A DNA stretch of 64,000 nt, from NCBI RefSeq assembly GCF_011046735.1, contig NZ_CP049258.1:2312001-2376000 (forward strand), given 5' to 3'. The notes beneath the pieces are model-generated. The model did not search any database and was not told where the DNA came from. It saw only the letters and a list, made by a program, of their open reading frames with translations. Below, one piece after another: positions 7,630 through 16,789 of this stretch; position 1 is the stretch's first letter; each line of letters starts with the position of its first letter. The stretch comes from Nordella sp. HKS 07. Lineage in GTDB: Bacteria; Pseudomonadota; Alphaproteobacteria; Rhizobiales; Aestuariivirgaceae. A program made the translations under genes and the position numbers.

Positions 7630-7695
7630 TATAAGGAAGATAGGTATTCACAAGGCTGCGGTCACGCACCAATTTCGACCAAGGGAAACACGCTG

Positions 7696-8469
7696 TTGCC
7701 TCAGCTCGACCTTCACCCTTTCATCTGCCGTGAGGACAATTATGGCGTCCTCGTCCACGACGCCGCGACCGGCCAGACCGCCACCATCGACGCGCCCGCG
7801 GCCCCCGCCATCGAGCGCGAACTTGCGCGCAAGGGCTGGAAGCTTACCCATATCCTGACCACGCACCACCATACCGACCATGTCGAGGGCAATCTCGCCC
7901 TCAAGGAGAAATGGGGCGCGACGATCATCGGTCCCAAGGCCGAAGCTGCCCGCATCCCCGGCATCGACCAGCGAGTCTCGGGCGGCGACTCTTACGACTT
8001 CGCCGGACGGGAAGTGAAGGTTATCGCCACTCCCGGCCATACCAAGGGGCATATCGTGCTGCATCTGCCGGAAGAGAAGCTGCTCTTCGCCGGCGATACG
8101 CTGTTCGCGCTCGGCTGCGGCCGGGTGATCGAGGGCACGCTCGCCGAGATGTGGACCTCGCTCGACAAGTTGCGCAAGCTGCCGCGCGACACGGTCTTCC
8201 ATTGCGGCCACGAATATACGGAATCGAACGCCCGCTTCGCGCTCACCATCGAGCCCGGCAACGAGGCGCTGGTGAAGCGCGCCGCCAGGACCAAGGCGCA
8301 GCGCGCCAAGTCTGAGATGACCTTGCCCGGCACGATCGGCGAGGAGCTCGACACCAATGTCTTCCTGAGGCCCGAGAGCAAGGAGATCCGCTCCATCCTG
8401 AGCATGGCGCTGGCCGGCAATGCGGATGTCTTCGCCGAGGTCAGGAAGCGCAAGGACGCTTTCCGATGA
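7696..8469 (+). CDS. gloB: Hydroxyacylglutathione hydrolase (glyoxalase II)
   Basis: Hydrolyses S-D-lactoylglutathione to D-lactate and glutathione, the second step of methylglyoxal detoxification. The 257-residue metallo-beta-lactamase-fold protein has the THHHTDH metal motif (56-62), further ligands in TPGHTKGH, FAGDTLF and FHCGHEYT, and the C-terminal KRKDAFR substrate-binding tail typical of GloB. TTG at 7696 is used as the start, since it opens the conserved N-terminal strand. It overlaps the cupin gene by four bases (ATGA). Confidence 0.93.
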   Translation: MPQLDLHPFICREDNYGVLVHDAATGQTATIDAPAAPAIERELARKGWKLTHILTTHHHTDHVEGNLALKEKWGATIIGPKAEAARIPGIDQRVSGGDSYDFAGREVKVIATPGHTKGHIVLHLPEEKLLFAGDTLFALGCGRVIEGTLAEMWTSLDKLRKLPRDTVFHCGHEYTESNARFALTIEPGNEALVKRAARTKAQRAKSEMTLPGTIGEELDTNVFLRPESKEIRSILSMALAGNADVFAEVRKRKDAFR

Positions 8470-8891
8470 CACTCGGGGCCAGCGATATCATCCGCCTGCT
8501 GGATCTGAAGCCGCATCCCGAAGGTGGCCATTATCGCGAGACCTGGCGCGCCGATGCCGCCCTGGGCGAGCGTTCCGCCGGCACCGCCATCTATTACCTC
8601 CTGGGTGAGGGCGAGATCAGCCATTGGCATCGGATCGATGCCGAAGAGATATGGCATTGGCATGCGGGGGCACCCCTCGCCCTCGGCCTCTCGCATGACG
8701 GGCGCCATGTCGACCTCAATCACCTCGGCCCCGATCTGGCCAGCGGCCAGCGCCCGCAGGTGATCGTGCCGCGCTTCTGCTGGCAGACGGCGCGCTCGCA
8801 AGGCGCATGGACGCTGACAAGCTGCACCGTCTCGCCGGCTTTCGCCTTCGACGGCTTCGAGCTGGCGCCGAAGGACTGGGCGCCGCATTGA
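8466..8891 (+). CDS. Cupin-domain protein (DUF985 family)
   Basis: A 141-residue single-domain cupin. PHPEGGHYRETWR is the DUF985 signature, followed by AIYYLLGEGEISHWHRIDAEEIWHWHAG, where SHWHRIDAEE carries the metal-binding histidines and glutamate of a cupin. Length and motif order fit the family, whose activity is generally unassigned. It is coupled to gloB by an ATGA overlap, so it is probably co-expressed with it. The next gene is convergent. Confidence 0.85.
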   Translation: MTLGASDIIRLLDLKPHPEGGHYRETWRADAALGERSAGTAIYYLLGEGEISHWHRIDAEEIWHWHAGAPLALGLSHDGRHVDLNHLGPDLASGQRPQVIVPRFCWQTARSQGAWTLTSCTVSPAFAFDGFELAPKDWAPH

Positions 8892-8924
8892 TTGTTTGAC
8901 GTAGGTGTCGAACCGATATGATAG

Positions 8925-9797
8925 CTAGCGACTCTTGAAAAGCAGGTCCTTCGCGGCGATCACCGCGCCTGCGGTGATGAGCAGGCAGGCGATGAGGATC
9001 GACCAGTGACAGGCGGCGTAGCCCGTCGCGATCAGGACCAGCGTGGAGAGGAGCGGCGAGGCGTAGGACGAGGCGCCGAGCGCCATGATGTCGCCGCGCT
9101 TGACGCCGAGGTCCCAGCTGTAGAAGGCGGCCCCCACCGGAAAGAGGCCGAGGCCCAGTATCGCCAGCCACTGGCCCGCCGTCTCAGGCCATAGTGTCGT
9201 CTCGAACAGAAGATGGCAGATAAAGGCGAGGGCCGAGGTGATGAGGCAGTAGCCCGCCACCACATCGGTCGAGACCCGGCCGAAGCGTCGCGACAGCACC
9301 GAATAGGAAGCCCAGATCAGGGCGCAGGCGAAGCCCAGCGCATGGCCGGGACCGAAGCCCTGCGCGAGGCCCAGGCCCTGGCCGCGGGTGATCACCAGGC
9401 CAGCGCCCAGAAGTCCGACGACGACACCGATGATGTGATGCGCCTTCAGCTTCTCGCCCGGCAGCAAGGCCGAGAAGGCGACAAGGAAGAGCGGCCAGAG
9501 ATAGGCGAGCAGGCTCACCTCGACCGGCGGTGCCGCCCGTATGGCGGTGAAATAGACGAAGTGATAGCCGAACAGCCCGGCGATGCCGAGCGCCCAGACC
9601 CGCCAATCGGTGGGCATCGTCGCAAGTATGCCCGGCCGGAACGGCCAGGTGGCGACACCGAGCAGCCCGCCGACGAGGAAGGTCATGGCGGCGAGTTGGA
9701 AGGGCGGTACCTGGCCGCTGGCGGCGGTCAGGAAGGCCAGCACCGCCCACATGAGGACGGCCGTGAAGCCAATAAGCGTCGCGGTATTGCGGGACAA
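8925..9797 (-). CDS. DMT-superfamily exporter (EamA family, YddG-like)
   Basis: A 290-residue integral membrane protein with about ten hydrophobic segments in two EamA repeats, predicted in the inner membrane. The first repeat covers about 6-140 and includes FTAIRAAPPVEVSLLAYLWP. The second covers about 150-285 and includes YSWDLGVKRGDIMALGASSY. These two stretches closely resemble the aromatic amino-acid exporter YddG. It may therefore export aromatic amino acids or similar metabolites, but substrate specificity in this superfamily cannot be read from motifs. It stands alone downstream of a palindromic repeat. Confidence 0.85.
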   Translation of the reverse strand: MSRNTATLIGFTAVLMWAVLAFLTAASGQVPPFQLAAMTFLVGGLLGVATWPFRPGILATMPTDWRVWALGIAGLFGYHFVYFTAIRAAPPVEVSLLAYLWPLFLVAFSALLPGEKLKAHHIIGVVVGLLGAGLVITRGQGLGLAQGFGPGHALGFACALIWASYSVLSRRFGRVSTDVVAGYCLITSALAFICHLLFETTLWPETAGQWLAILGLGLFPVGAAFYSWDLGVKRGDIMALGASSYASPLLSTLVLIATGYAACHWSILIACLLITAGAVIAAKDLLFKSR

Positions 9798-9799
9798 GA

Positions 9800-9935
9800 G
9801 AGCCTCGAAATATTCCCCTCCCCGTTGCGGGGGCGAGGCGCGGCGGCGAAGCCGACAAAAAGGTCCAGTGGACCTTTTTGAGCGACGAGCGCCCGAAGCG
9901 CAAGCGGAGGGCCGGACGGGTCAGCGCTGAGGGAG
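9800..9935 (+). repeat. GC-rich intergenic repeat containing a perfect palindrome
   Basis: The stretch between the exporter and phaB is filled by a GC-rich, inverted-repeat-rich sequence, including CCCCTCCCCGTTGCGGGGGC and a central hairpin with 10-base arms. It looks like another dispersed intergenic element rather than a gene. Confidence 0.5.
9857..9879. terminator. Perfect palindrome AAAAAGGTCC-AGT-GGACCTTTTT
   Basis: Ten-base perfect arms flank a three-base loop, with A-run and T-run tails on opposite sides, so it could terminate transcription from either direction. It lies 65 bases past the phaB stop on the minus strand and fits as the end of the phaA-phaB transcript. Confidence 0.55.
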
Positions 9936-9943
9936 TTTGGGAA

Positions 9944-10669
9944 TCACACCATATATTGGCCGCCATTGGCGGTGAGCACCGAGCCGGTGATGAAGCCGGA
10001 ATGATCAGACGCCAGGAAGACGACGCAGCGCGCGACTTCCTCCGGCTGGCCGAGGCGGCCGACCGGGATTTGCGGGATGATCGACTTGTCGAGCACCTCC
10101 TTGGGCACCGCCATCACCATCTCGGTGGCAATGTAGCCGGGGCAGATGGCGTTGACGGTGATGCCTTTCCTGGCATTCTCCTGCGCCAGCGCCTTGGTGA
10201 AGCCGATATCGCCGGCCTTGGAGGCGGAGTAGTTCACCTGCCCCATCTGGCCCTTCTGCCCGTTGATGGACGAGATGTTGATGATGCGGCCGAAGCTGCG
10301 CTCGCGCATGCCTTCGATGAGCGGCCGGCACATGTTGAACAGCGAGTTGAGATTGGTGTTGATCACCTGATACCACTGCTCGGACGTCATCTTGTGGAAC
10401 ATGCCGTCCTTGGTGATACCGGCATTGTTGACCAGGATGTCGACCGGCCCGATCTCGGCCTCGATGGCCTTGAGATTGCCGGCGCAGGCCTCGTAGTCGC
10501 CGACATCCCATTTGCGCACCGCGATGCCGGTCTCGGCCTTGAACTTGGCCGCCGCCTCGTCATTGCCGGCATAGTTGGCCACCACCTGATAGCCCTCAGC
10601 CTTGAGCGCCCTGGCGATGGCCGCGCCGATGCCGCGTGTTCCGCCGGTTACGACAGCAACTCGTCCCAT
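9944..10669 (-). CDS. phaB: Acetoacetyl-CoA reductase
   Basis: NADPH-dependent reduction of acetoacetyl-CoA to (R)-3-hydroxybutyryl-CoA, the second step of polyhydroxybutyrate synthesis. The 241-residue SDR has TGGTRGIG (8-15), NNAG (81-84), catalytic S134, Y147 and K151 in the S-x12-Y-x3-K arrangement, and the family hallmark INGQKGQMGQVNYSASKAG. The C-terminus FITGSVLTANGGQYMV matches PhaB. It follows phaA by 54 bases on the same strand. No phaC synthase is in the window. Confidence 0.95.
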   Translation of the reverse strand: MGRVAVVTGGTRGIGAAIARALKAEGYQVVANYAGNDEAAAKFKAETGIAVRKWDVGDYEACAGNLKAIEAEIGPVDILVNNAGITKDGMFHKMTSEQWYQVINTNLNSLFNMCRPLIEGMRERSFGRIINISSINGQKGQMGQVNYSASKAGDIGFTKALAQENARKGITVNAICPGYIATEMVMAVPKEVLDKSIIPQIPVGRLGQPEEVARCVVFLASDHSGFITGSVLTANGGQYMV

Positions 10670-10723
10670 GTGTCCTCACCCCTTGCCTGTTGTCACCTCA
10701 CCTCGTCCAGCATCTACGGGTCT

Positions 10724-11911
10724 TCACGCCCGCTCGACGCACATTGCGATACCCATGCCGCCGCCGATGCACAAAGTGGCGAGGCCCTTCTTCGACTTGC
10801 GCCTGCCCATCTCGTGCAGCAGCGTGACCAGGACGCGGGCACCCGACGCCCCGATCGGATGACCAAGCGCGATGGCGCCGCCATTCACATTCACGATATC
10901 ACCCGACCAGCCCATGTCCTTGTTGACCGCGCAAGCCTGCGCCGCGAAGGCTTCGTTGGCTTCGACCAGATCCAGATCCTCGACCTTCCATCCCGCCTTC
11001 TTGAGCGCCGCGCGCGACGCCGGGATCGGGCCCGACCCCATGATGGCGGGATCGACGCCGGCATGCGCCCAGGAGACGATGCGGGCGAGTGGCTCGAGAC
11101 CGCGCTTCTCGGCGTCCTTGGCGCTCATCAGGATGACGGCCGCCGCACCGTCATTGATGCCGGAGGCATTGCCGGCGGTGACGGTTCCGTCCTTCTGGAA
11201 CACCGCCTTGAGCTTGGCGACCTGGTCGAGGGTGGCGCCGAGGCGGATATATTCGTCCTGGTCGACGACGATATCGCCCTTGCGCGAGGGGACGGTGACG
11301 GGGGCGATTTCGTCCTTGAACCGGCCGGCCTTCTGGGCCGCCTCCGCCTTGTTCTGCGAGGCGACCGCGAAATTGTCCTGGGTGTCGCGGGTGATCTGCC
11401 ACTGGCGGGCGACATTCTCGGCCGTGTTACCCATATGATAGCCATTGAAGGCGTCCCACAGGCCGTCCTTGATCATCGTGTCGATCATCTGGAAGTCGCC
11501 CATTTTCACGCCATTGCGCAGATGCTGGCAGTGCGGAGCGAGCGACATCGATTCCTGGCCGCCCGCCGCCACCACTTTGGCATCGCCATTGGCGATCTGC
11601 TGCAGGCCTAGCGCCACCGCGCGCAAGCCCGAGCCGCACAACTGATTGACGCCCCAGGCCGGGCTTTCGACCGGAATGCCGGCGGCGATCGCCGCCTGGC
11701 GGGCCGGATTCTGCCCCTGCCCCGCGGTCAGGATCTGACCCAGTATGACCTCGTCGACCTCCTTGGGCTCGACCTTGGCGCGGCTCATGGCGGCCTTGAG
11801 CGCCACGGCGCCGAGCGCATGAGCGGAGATGCTCGACAGCGCGCCATTGAAGGACCCGACAGGGGTCCGTGCGGCCGAGACGATGACGACGGAATGATCA
11901 GAATTTGCCAT
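10724..11911 (-). CDS. phaA: Acetyl-CoA acetyltransferase (beta-ketothiolase)
   Basis: Condenses two acetyl-CoA to acetoacetyl-CoA, the first step of polyhydroxybutyrate synthesis. The 395-residue thiolase has nucleophile C92 in [12 protein letters not shown]351 in [11 protein letters not shown] and C381 in [11 protein letters not shown] start at the ATG at 11911, eight bases after a GGAGG; an in-frame ATG 33 bases upstream lacks such a site and would add residues unlike the family. It forms an operon with phaB and is divergent from phaR. Confidence 0.95.
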   Translation of the reverse strand: MANSDHSVVIVSAARTPVGSFNGALSSISAHALGAVALKAAMSRAKVEPKEVDEVILGQILTAGQGQNPARQAAIAAGIPVESPAWGVNQLCGSGLRAVALGLQQIANGDAKVVAAGGQESMSLAPHCQHLRNGVKMGDFQMIDTMIKDGLWDAFNGYHMGNTAENVARQWQITRDTQDNFAVASQNKAEAAQKAGRFKDEIAPVTVPSRKGDIVVDQDEYIRLGATLDQVAKLKAVFQKDGTVTAGNASGINDGAAAVILMSAKDAEKRGLEPLARIVSWAHAGVDPAIMGSGPIPASRAALKKAGWKVEDLDLVEANEAFAAQACAVNKDMGWSGDIVNVNGGAIALGHPIGASGARVLVTLLHEMGRRKSKKGLATLCIGGGMGIAMCVERA

Positions 11912-11965
11912 GAAAGAGGCCTCCGGTGCTGGGTTGCGGAACATTAAGCCCGACTATCGCGGGCG

Positions 11966-12022
11966 TTGCAATGCGCGCTTTCAGCCAAGATGGATATTCT
12001 TTTTGCGCTTGCAATTGTGCAC
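11966..12022. promoter_or_regulatory. TGC-rich candidate PhaR operator region
   Basis: In the phaA-phaR divergent region, TTGCAATGCGC (11966-11976) and TTGCGCTTGCAATTGTGCA (12004-12022) form TTGC/GCAA-rich inverted motifs. PhaR regulators are known to bind TGC-rich sequences and to autoregulate, so these are candidate sites. The placement is inference. Confidence 0.35.
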
Positions 12023-12146
12023 CGCACGGAGCACCCTTTGCGGGTATTTCCCGGCGGATTATGCGATTTGGCGGGAATGGCGCAGCAGCAGACTATCCAA
12101 CGAGATTGCCGGCAGGCAGCACGGGCTTGGGTAAGGGAGACGGAGT

Positions 12147-12755
12147 TTGAGCGGCGAACAGACAGCCACCGCCAATGCGGTCGTTATCAAGAAATACGCG
12201 AACCGGCGTCTCTACAACACCGCGACCAGCACATACGTGACGCTCGATGACCTGGCCGAAATGGTCAAGAAGGGCACCGATTTCGTCGTCTATGACGCCA
12301 AGACCGGCGAGGAGATCACCCGCTCGGTCCTGACCCAGATCATCTTCGAGGAAGAGGGCAAGGGCCAGAATCTGCTGCCGATCCGCTTCCTGCGCCAGCT
12401 CATCCGTTTCTATGGCGACAGCATGCAGGCCTTCGTGCCGGGCTATCTGGAGATGTCGCTCGAATCGCTCACCAAGGAACAGGACAAGCTGCGCCAGCAG
12501 ATGGCCGAGATCTGGGGCGCCGACCCTTTCAAGGCGATGCAGGAACAAACCGAGCGCAATATGGTGATGTTCCACGACGCCATGCGCATGTTCAATCCCT
12601 TCACCGCCGCCATGGCGGGCCAGCAGGGCCCGCCGAAGCCGGCCGAGACGGCAAAGCCGCGTGAGGCGCAAGGCGGCAAGGACGACCTTCAGGCCCTGAA
12701 GGATCAGCTCTCCGCCATGCAGCGCAAGATCGACGCCATCGCCGGCGGGAAATAG
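12147..12755 (+). CDS. phaR: Polyhydroxyalkanoate synthesis repressor PhaR
   Basis: A DNA- and PHB-granule-binding repressor that couples storage-polymer level to phasin and pha gene expression. The 202-residue protein has the PhaR DNA-binding domain at the N-terminus, with VIKKYANRRLYNTATSTYVT as its signature, followed by the PHB-accumulation regulatory domain (FEEEGKGQNLLPIRFLRQLI) and a charged C-terminal tail. The start is TTG at 12147, close behind GGGAGACGGAG. It is divergent from phaA-phaB, the classical arrangement. Confidence 0.93.
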   Translation: MSGEQTATANAVVIKKYANRRLYNTATSTYVTLDDLAEMVKKGTDFVVYDAKTGEEITRSVLTQIIFEEEGKGQNLLPIRFLRQLIRFYGDSMQAFVPGYLEMSLESLTKEQDKLRQQMAEIWGADPFKAMQEQTERNMVMFHDAMRMFNPFTAAMAGQQGPPKPAETAKPREAQGGKDDLQALKDQLSAMQRKIDAIAGGK

Positions 12756-12791
12756 CCTGCCCTTGCCCCCTGAAACGGGGAGGCGCAGATC

Positions 12792-14790
12792 TCAATCCCG
12801 GCCGCGGCGGAATTGTGCGTTGAGGGCATCGATGGCCAGCCTGAGCCGCGACATGTCGGGTTCGTCGTTTTCCTCGAATGTCGGGCGCGGGGGCTCGACG
12901 CGCGCATTCGGCTCCTCGCGCACCGCAGGGGTCTCGCTTTTTTCCGCGATCGCCGGCCTGCTCGCGGTTTCTGGCTTGGTCTCGGCAGGCGGCGCTTCCC
13001 CGTCGCCGTCACCCGGCCAGGGAATGTCGAGCGAGGCCTTGCCGAACAGATTGCCCTGCAGGTAGTCCGCCCCCAGCTGGCGCAGGAACTCGGCGTCTTC
13101 CGGCGTCTCGACCCATTCGGCGACGGTCTTGATCTGGAACTGCCGCGCCATGTCGATCAGGGAACGGACGAAATACTGGTTCTCCAGATTTTCCGCCAGA
13201 TTGGCGCAGAAAGAGCCGTCGAGCTTCAGGATATCGACACTCAGCGCCTTGAGATTGCGGAACGACGTATAGCCGGCGCCGAAATCGTCGATGGCGACGC
13301 GACAGCCGAGATCGCGCAGCGTGCGGGTGAAGCGCACCGTCTCGTCGAGATCGCCGAGCGCCACCGTCTCGGTGATCTCCACCGTGAGGCGCGGCGTGAC
13401 CTCGCGATGGGCTTTCAGGATCTCGGTCAACTGCCCGAACCAGCGCGGGTCGGTGGCGGTGATGCCGGAGACGTTGAAGGTGAGGTGGGCTTGCGGATAG
13501 GCGAGCAGCGTCGAGACGGTGAGTTGCGTCACCGTGCGGTCGATGAGGCGGACGAGGCCGAGCTTCTCGGCGATCGGAATCAGATGCGCCGCGGCGATCA
13601 TGTCGCCGCGCGCATCGGCCATACGCAACAGCGCCTCGTGCATCACCACATCGCTGGTCGTCGCATCGACGATCGGCTGGAAGGCGAGCTTGAAACGGTC
13701 CTCCTTGAGGCAGGCGACAATCTCATGCGCGGCGCGCGCATTGATGCTGCGCTCGGAAATGAGCTTCTGCGACGGCTTGTAGACGACGAAGCCGTCGGAC
13801 GGCATGCGCTTGGCCTCGGTCAGGGCCTCCTCGGCGCGCGCCATGGCGGTGTTGGCGTCGGCGGCATGGCCCGGCAGGATGATGGCGCCGATCGACAGCA
13901 TGGCCCATACCGGGCCGTGCTCGGTTTCGATGACGCTCTCGCGCGCCACCTGCAGGAAGCGCTCCGCCGCGACGGCGAGCTCGCGCTCGTCGCAATTGTT
14001 GAGGATGATGGCGAACTTGCTGCCCGAATAACGCGCGATCGGATCGCCGGCGCGCACCACGTTCTTGAGACGGCGCCCAACCGCGATGATGACTTCGTCG
14101 GCCACCTCGAAGCCATAGGCATCGTTGACGACGGCGAGATTGTTGATGCCGGCGATGACGAAGGCGCGGGCGACGCCCTCTCTGTCGGCGGCGATGATCG
14201 CCTCGTCCAGGGCTTCCGCCATGCGGCCGCGATTCATCATGCCGGTAAGCGGATCGCAATTGCCGAGGAAGTTCAGATGCTGGTCGCGCGAATGGCGGTC
14301 GTCGATGCGGCGCACGATGCCGAAGGCCTCCGCCGGCCGACCGTCGGCGCCGGCATACCAGCGTCCGGTGTCCTCGAGCCAGTAGGCGGTCTTGCCGTTC
14401 TTGCCGTCGGGCCGGAACAGATATTCGATCTGATAGGGGGATGCCCTCGCCCTCGTCCTTGTAGACGGTGCGCATCACCGCGTCATAGCGGGTGGTGAAA
14501 TTGTCGATATCGAGTAGGGCCGCGTAGGACCGCCCGGTGGTGAGCCGGCCCGCCGGGCAATGCAGGATTTCCGGCGCATTGGCGCTCCAGAAGATCTCGT
14601 CCGATTCGATCACCCAGTGATAGGCCGCCTCGCCGACCGCGAGCACCGCCATGCGCACCCGCTCCAGCTCCTCGGCGCTGATGACGCGCGCCAGCGATTC
14701 GACCGGACCCGCCGCGCGCTCGGCATAGCTGCGTTCTTCCGCTTTCTTCTGCGGATCTGCGCTGGATGATCTCGGTGATGGTTCGCTCAA
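12792..14790 (-). pseudogene. PAS-GGDEF-EAL signalling protein, frameshifted at a C5 run
   Basis: The N-terminal 119 residues (from ATG 14790, PAS-like, with VIESDEIFWSANAPEILHC) read in one frame up to GEGIP. YQIEYLFRPDGKNGK and all later domains read in another. One extra base in the C5 run (14436-14440 on the given strand as G5) explains this, and 1,999 nt is one over 666 codons. The GGDEF domain is degenerate, with SGSKF replacing GGDEF, so no cyclase activity is expected. The EAL domain keeps HEALLR, LTFNVSG, VEITET, AIDDFGAGYTSF and LKLDGSF, consistent with c-di-GMP hydrolysis. A Pro/Glu-rich tail follows. Possibly a sequencing error. Confidence 0.85.
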
Positions 14791-14908
14791 GCGGCCTCCA
14801 GAGCGCTGATGAGATAAGATTACTCGCCGGCCGGCAAATTGCCAGCCATCCTTGCCCCGGCCAAGTTAACGGGCAATTGGTAAATTAAGTGAGAAATGGC
14901 GAGAGGGC

Positions 14909-15037
14909 TAGAGCGCTGGTTGTTCTCATGGAATCGCCTCGGCGCTCTATCTCTTTGTTTATACGCATCGGCTTATCCGAGAACCGCACGCATGGTCGGG
15001 CAAGCCCGACCACAAGGTTCTCGGGCCGATGCTCTAA
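14909..15037 (+). repeat. Dispersed repeat family A, copy 2
   Basis: It has the same order of blocks as copy 1: TAGAGCGCTGG, TCTCATGGAATC, GGCGCTCTA, CTCTTTG, then GCATCGGCTTATCCGAGAAC and GGTTCTCGGGCCGATGCTCT as hairpin arms. Here the hairpin tip carries an extra GGTCGGGC/GCCCGACC mini-palindrome. The element reaches into the stop codon of the gamma-glutamyltransferase gene (15034-15036) and may form its 3' end. Confidence 0.75.
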
Positions 15038-16647
15038 TAGCCGAGCGCCATTCCATCCTTGCGGAAGTCCGAGCCGCCGGCGAGGACACCCTGCTCGCGA
15101 TCGAAAAGTATGGCCTGCCCGCCGCCGAAAGGCTCGGCCGCCTGGGCGACATCATGGCCGAGCGCCGCGAGGCCTCTGCGCAGAGCTTCATCACAGCCAG
15201 CCTCGATTTCGACACGGCCCTGATCGGGAAAGGCGCGCGGCAGATCGAGCGTTTCCTGGACGTCGAGACCGTAGACATAGCGGTTGAGCATGACGCCGAC
15301 ATGGCCCATCGGCTGGAACGACCCGCCCATGACGCCGAAGGACATGTCGATTAGGCCTTTGGCGCGCACCATGGCCGGTATGATCGTGTGCAGTGGACGC
15401 TTGCCGGGCCCGATGCAATTGGGATGCTTGAGGTCGGTGACGAAATTTGCGCCGCGGTTCTGCAACGCGATGCCGCTCTTTGGCGTGACGATGCCGGAGC
15501 CGAAGGCCCAATAGATCGAATTGATGAAGGACACGGCCATACCGTGGCAATCGACGACGGTGAGATAGACCGTGTCCGAGCCCGGCATTGGGATCAGGTT
15601 CTCCGGGCTCTTCAGCGCCCGCTTCATGTCGATGAGGCCGGCAAGCTCCGTTGCCGTCTTGTCGCTCAAGAGATCCTCGGGCGCGACCGTCATATGCTCG
15701 CGCTCGGCGATATGGCGATTGCGCAGCACCCAGGCGAGCTTCATCGCCTCGATCTGCAGATGGTAGCGCTCGACGCTGCTTACACCATACTTCGCCATGT
15801 CAAACTGCTTGAGGATGTTAAGCGCGATGAGCGCCGTCAGCCCCGAACCATTGGGTGGTATTTCCGCAAGCTCGACACCGGCGAAGGAAGTGGAGATCGG
15901 CGCGACCCAGCTCGCTTTCGTTGCGGCGAGGTCATCGAGCGTGAGCAGCCCTCCCCGGGCGCCGAGATGGCGGACGATCTCCTCGGCGATCTCGCCGGCA
16001 TAGAAACCGTCGCGGCCGCGCTCGCCGATGAGCTTCAGCGTGCGCGCCAGCGCCGGATAGCGCATCACCTCGCCTTCGCGCGGTGCGCGCCCGTCTTTCA
16101 GATAGTGAAGCTTCGCACCTTCGTCGTGGGCGAGATCGTCCGCGTCCAGCGCCCAGTCCTGGGCGACGCGCGGCGTCGTCGGCACGCCCTCTTCGGCGAG
16201 CCGGGTCGCCGGCTTGAGCGCTTCCTTGAGATCTATCGTCCCGTGCCTGGCGAGAAGTGCCGCCCACGCATCGATGGCGCCCGGCACCGTCACCGCATGC
16301 ACGCTCTTCGGCTCTATGCCGGCGAGCCGTGCCGACTTCAGCCAGTCGGCATCGGCGCGCCGGCCGGCGCGGCCCGATCCATTGATGCCCTCTATCGTGC
16401 CATCGTTCTTTCCGATGAGCGCGAAGCAATCGCCGCCGATGCCGGTCATATGCGGCTCGGTGATGCAGAGAACGGCGGATGCGGCGATGGCGGCATCGGC
16501 CGCATTGCCACCATTCCTCATAATATCGAGGGCCAGAAGCGTCGCCAGAGGCGATGATGTTGCGGCCATGCCCGCAGTGCCATAGGCGACCGAGCGGCCG
16601 GGAAGCTGGAAGTTACGCATGCTTCCGTTTAGCGTGGGCTTGCGCAT
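15034..16647 (-). CDS. ggt: Gamma-glutamyltransferase family protein
   Basis: An N-terminal-nucleophile hydrolase that cleaves or transfers gamma-glutamyl groups, for example from glutathione. The 537-residue precursor would self-cleave before the catalytic threonine T359 in [11 protein letters not shown], giving large and small subunits. Other family blocks are [27 protein letters not shown], and IPAMVRAKG with [15 protein letters not shown] near the C-terminus. No signal peptide is visible, unlike secreted Ggt, so a cytoplasmic relative is likely and the substrate is uncertain. Its 3' end overlaps a dispersed repeat. Confidence 0.88.
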   Translation of the reverse strand: MRKPTLNGSMRNFQLPGRSVAYGTAGMAATSSPLATLLALDIMRNGGNAADAAIAASAVLCITEPHMTGIGGDCFALIGKNDGTIEGINGSGRAGRRADADWLKSARLAGIEPKSVHAVTVPGAIDAWAALLARHGTIDLKEALKPATRLAEEGVPTTPRVAQDWALDADDLAHDEGAKLHYLKDGRAPREGEVMRYPALARTLKLIGERGRDGFYAGEIAEEIVRHLGARGGLLTLDDLAATKASWVAPISTSFAGVELAEIPPNGSGLTALIALNILKQFDMAKYGVSSVERYHLQIEAMKLAWVLRNRHIAEREHMTVAPEDLLSDKTATELAGLIDMKRALKSPENLIPMPGSDTVYLTVVDCHGMAVSFINSIYWAFGSGIVTPKSGIALQNRGANFVTDLKHPNCIGPGKRPLHTIIPAMVRAKGLIDMSFGVMGGSFQPMGHVGVMLNRYVYGLDVQETLDLPRAFPDQGRVEIEAGCDEALRRGLAALGHDVAQAAEPFGGGQAILFDREQGVLAGGSDFRKDGMALGY

Positions 16648-16789
16648 CTATCCACTGCCTTCTCGGCTCGCTCGGGCCAGAGTGTCGCAATTCGCTTCAG
16701 GATGCCGTTTCGCGCTCGCCTTGCCGCAATGGCCTGTCTATTGTTCGCTCCTCTTTTCGCAATTTCGAGACTGGGAGGAAGTCACCGTC

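Noticed and set aside
8896-8924. Promoter-like TTGACG with TATGAT/TGATAG pointing into the 3' end of the DMT exporter
   Set aside because: Spacing is either 15 bases or gives a poor -10, and no terminator or RNA-like structure follows; too weak for an antisense RNA call.
9878-11611. Plus-strand 577-codon frame over phaB and phaA
   Set aside because: It spans two well-recognised minus-strand genes and their gap in a single shadow frame.
12756-12790. CCCC-TGAAAC-GGGG as a phaR terminator
   Set aside because: The stem is only four base pairs and lacks a T-run.
12813-14498. Long plus-strand open frame opposite the PAS-GGDEF-EAL gene
   Set aside because: It is the complement of a recognised signalling protein and resembles no protein; shadow of the minus-strand gene.
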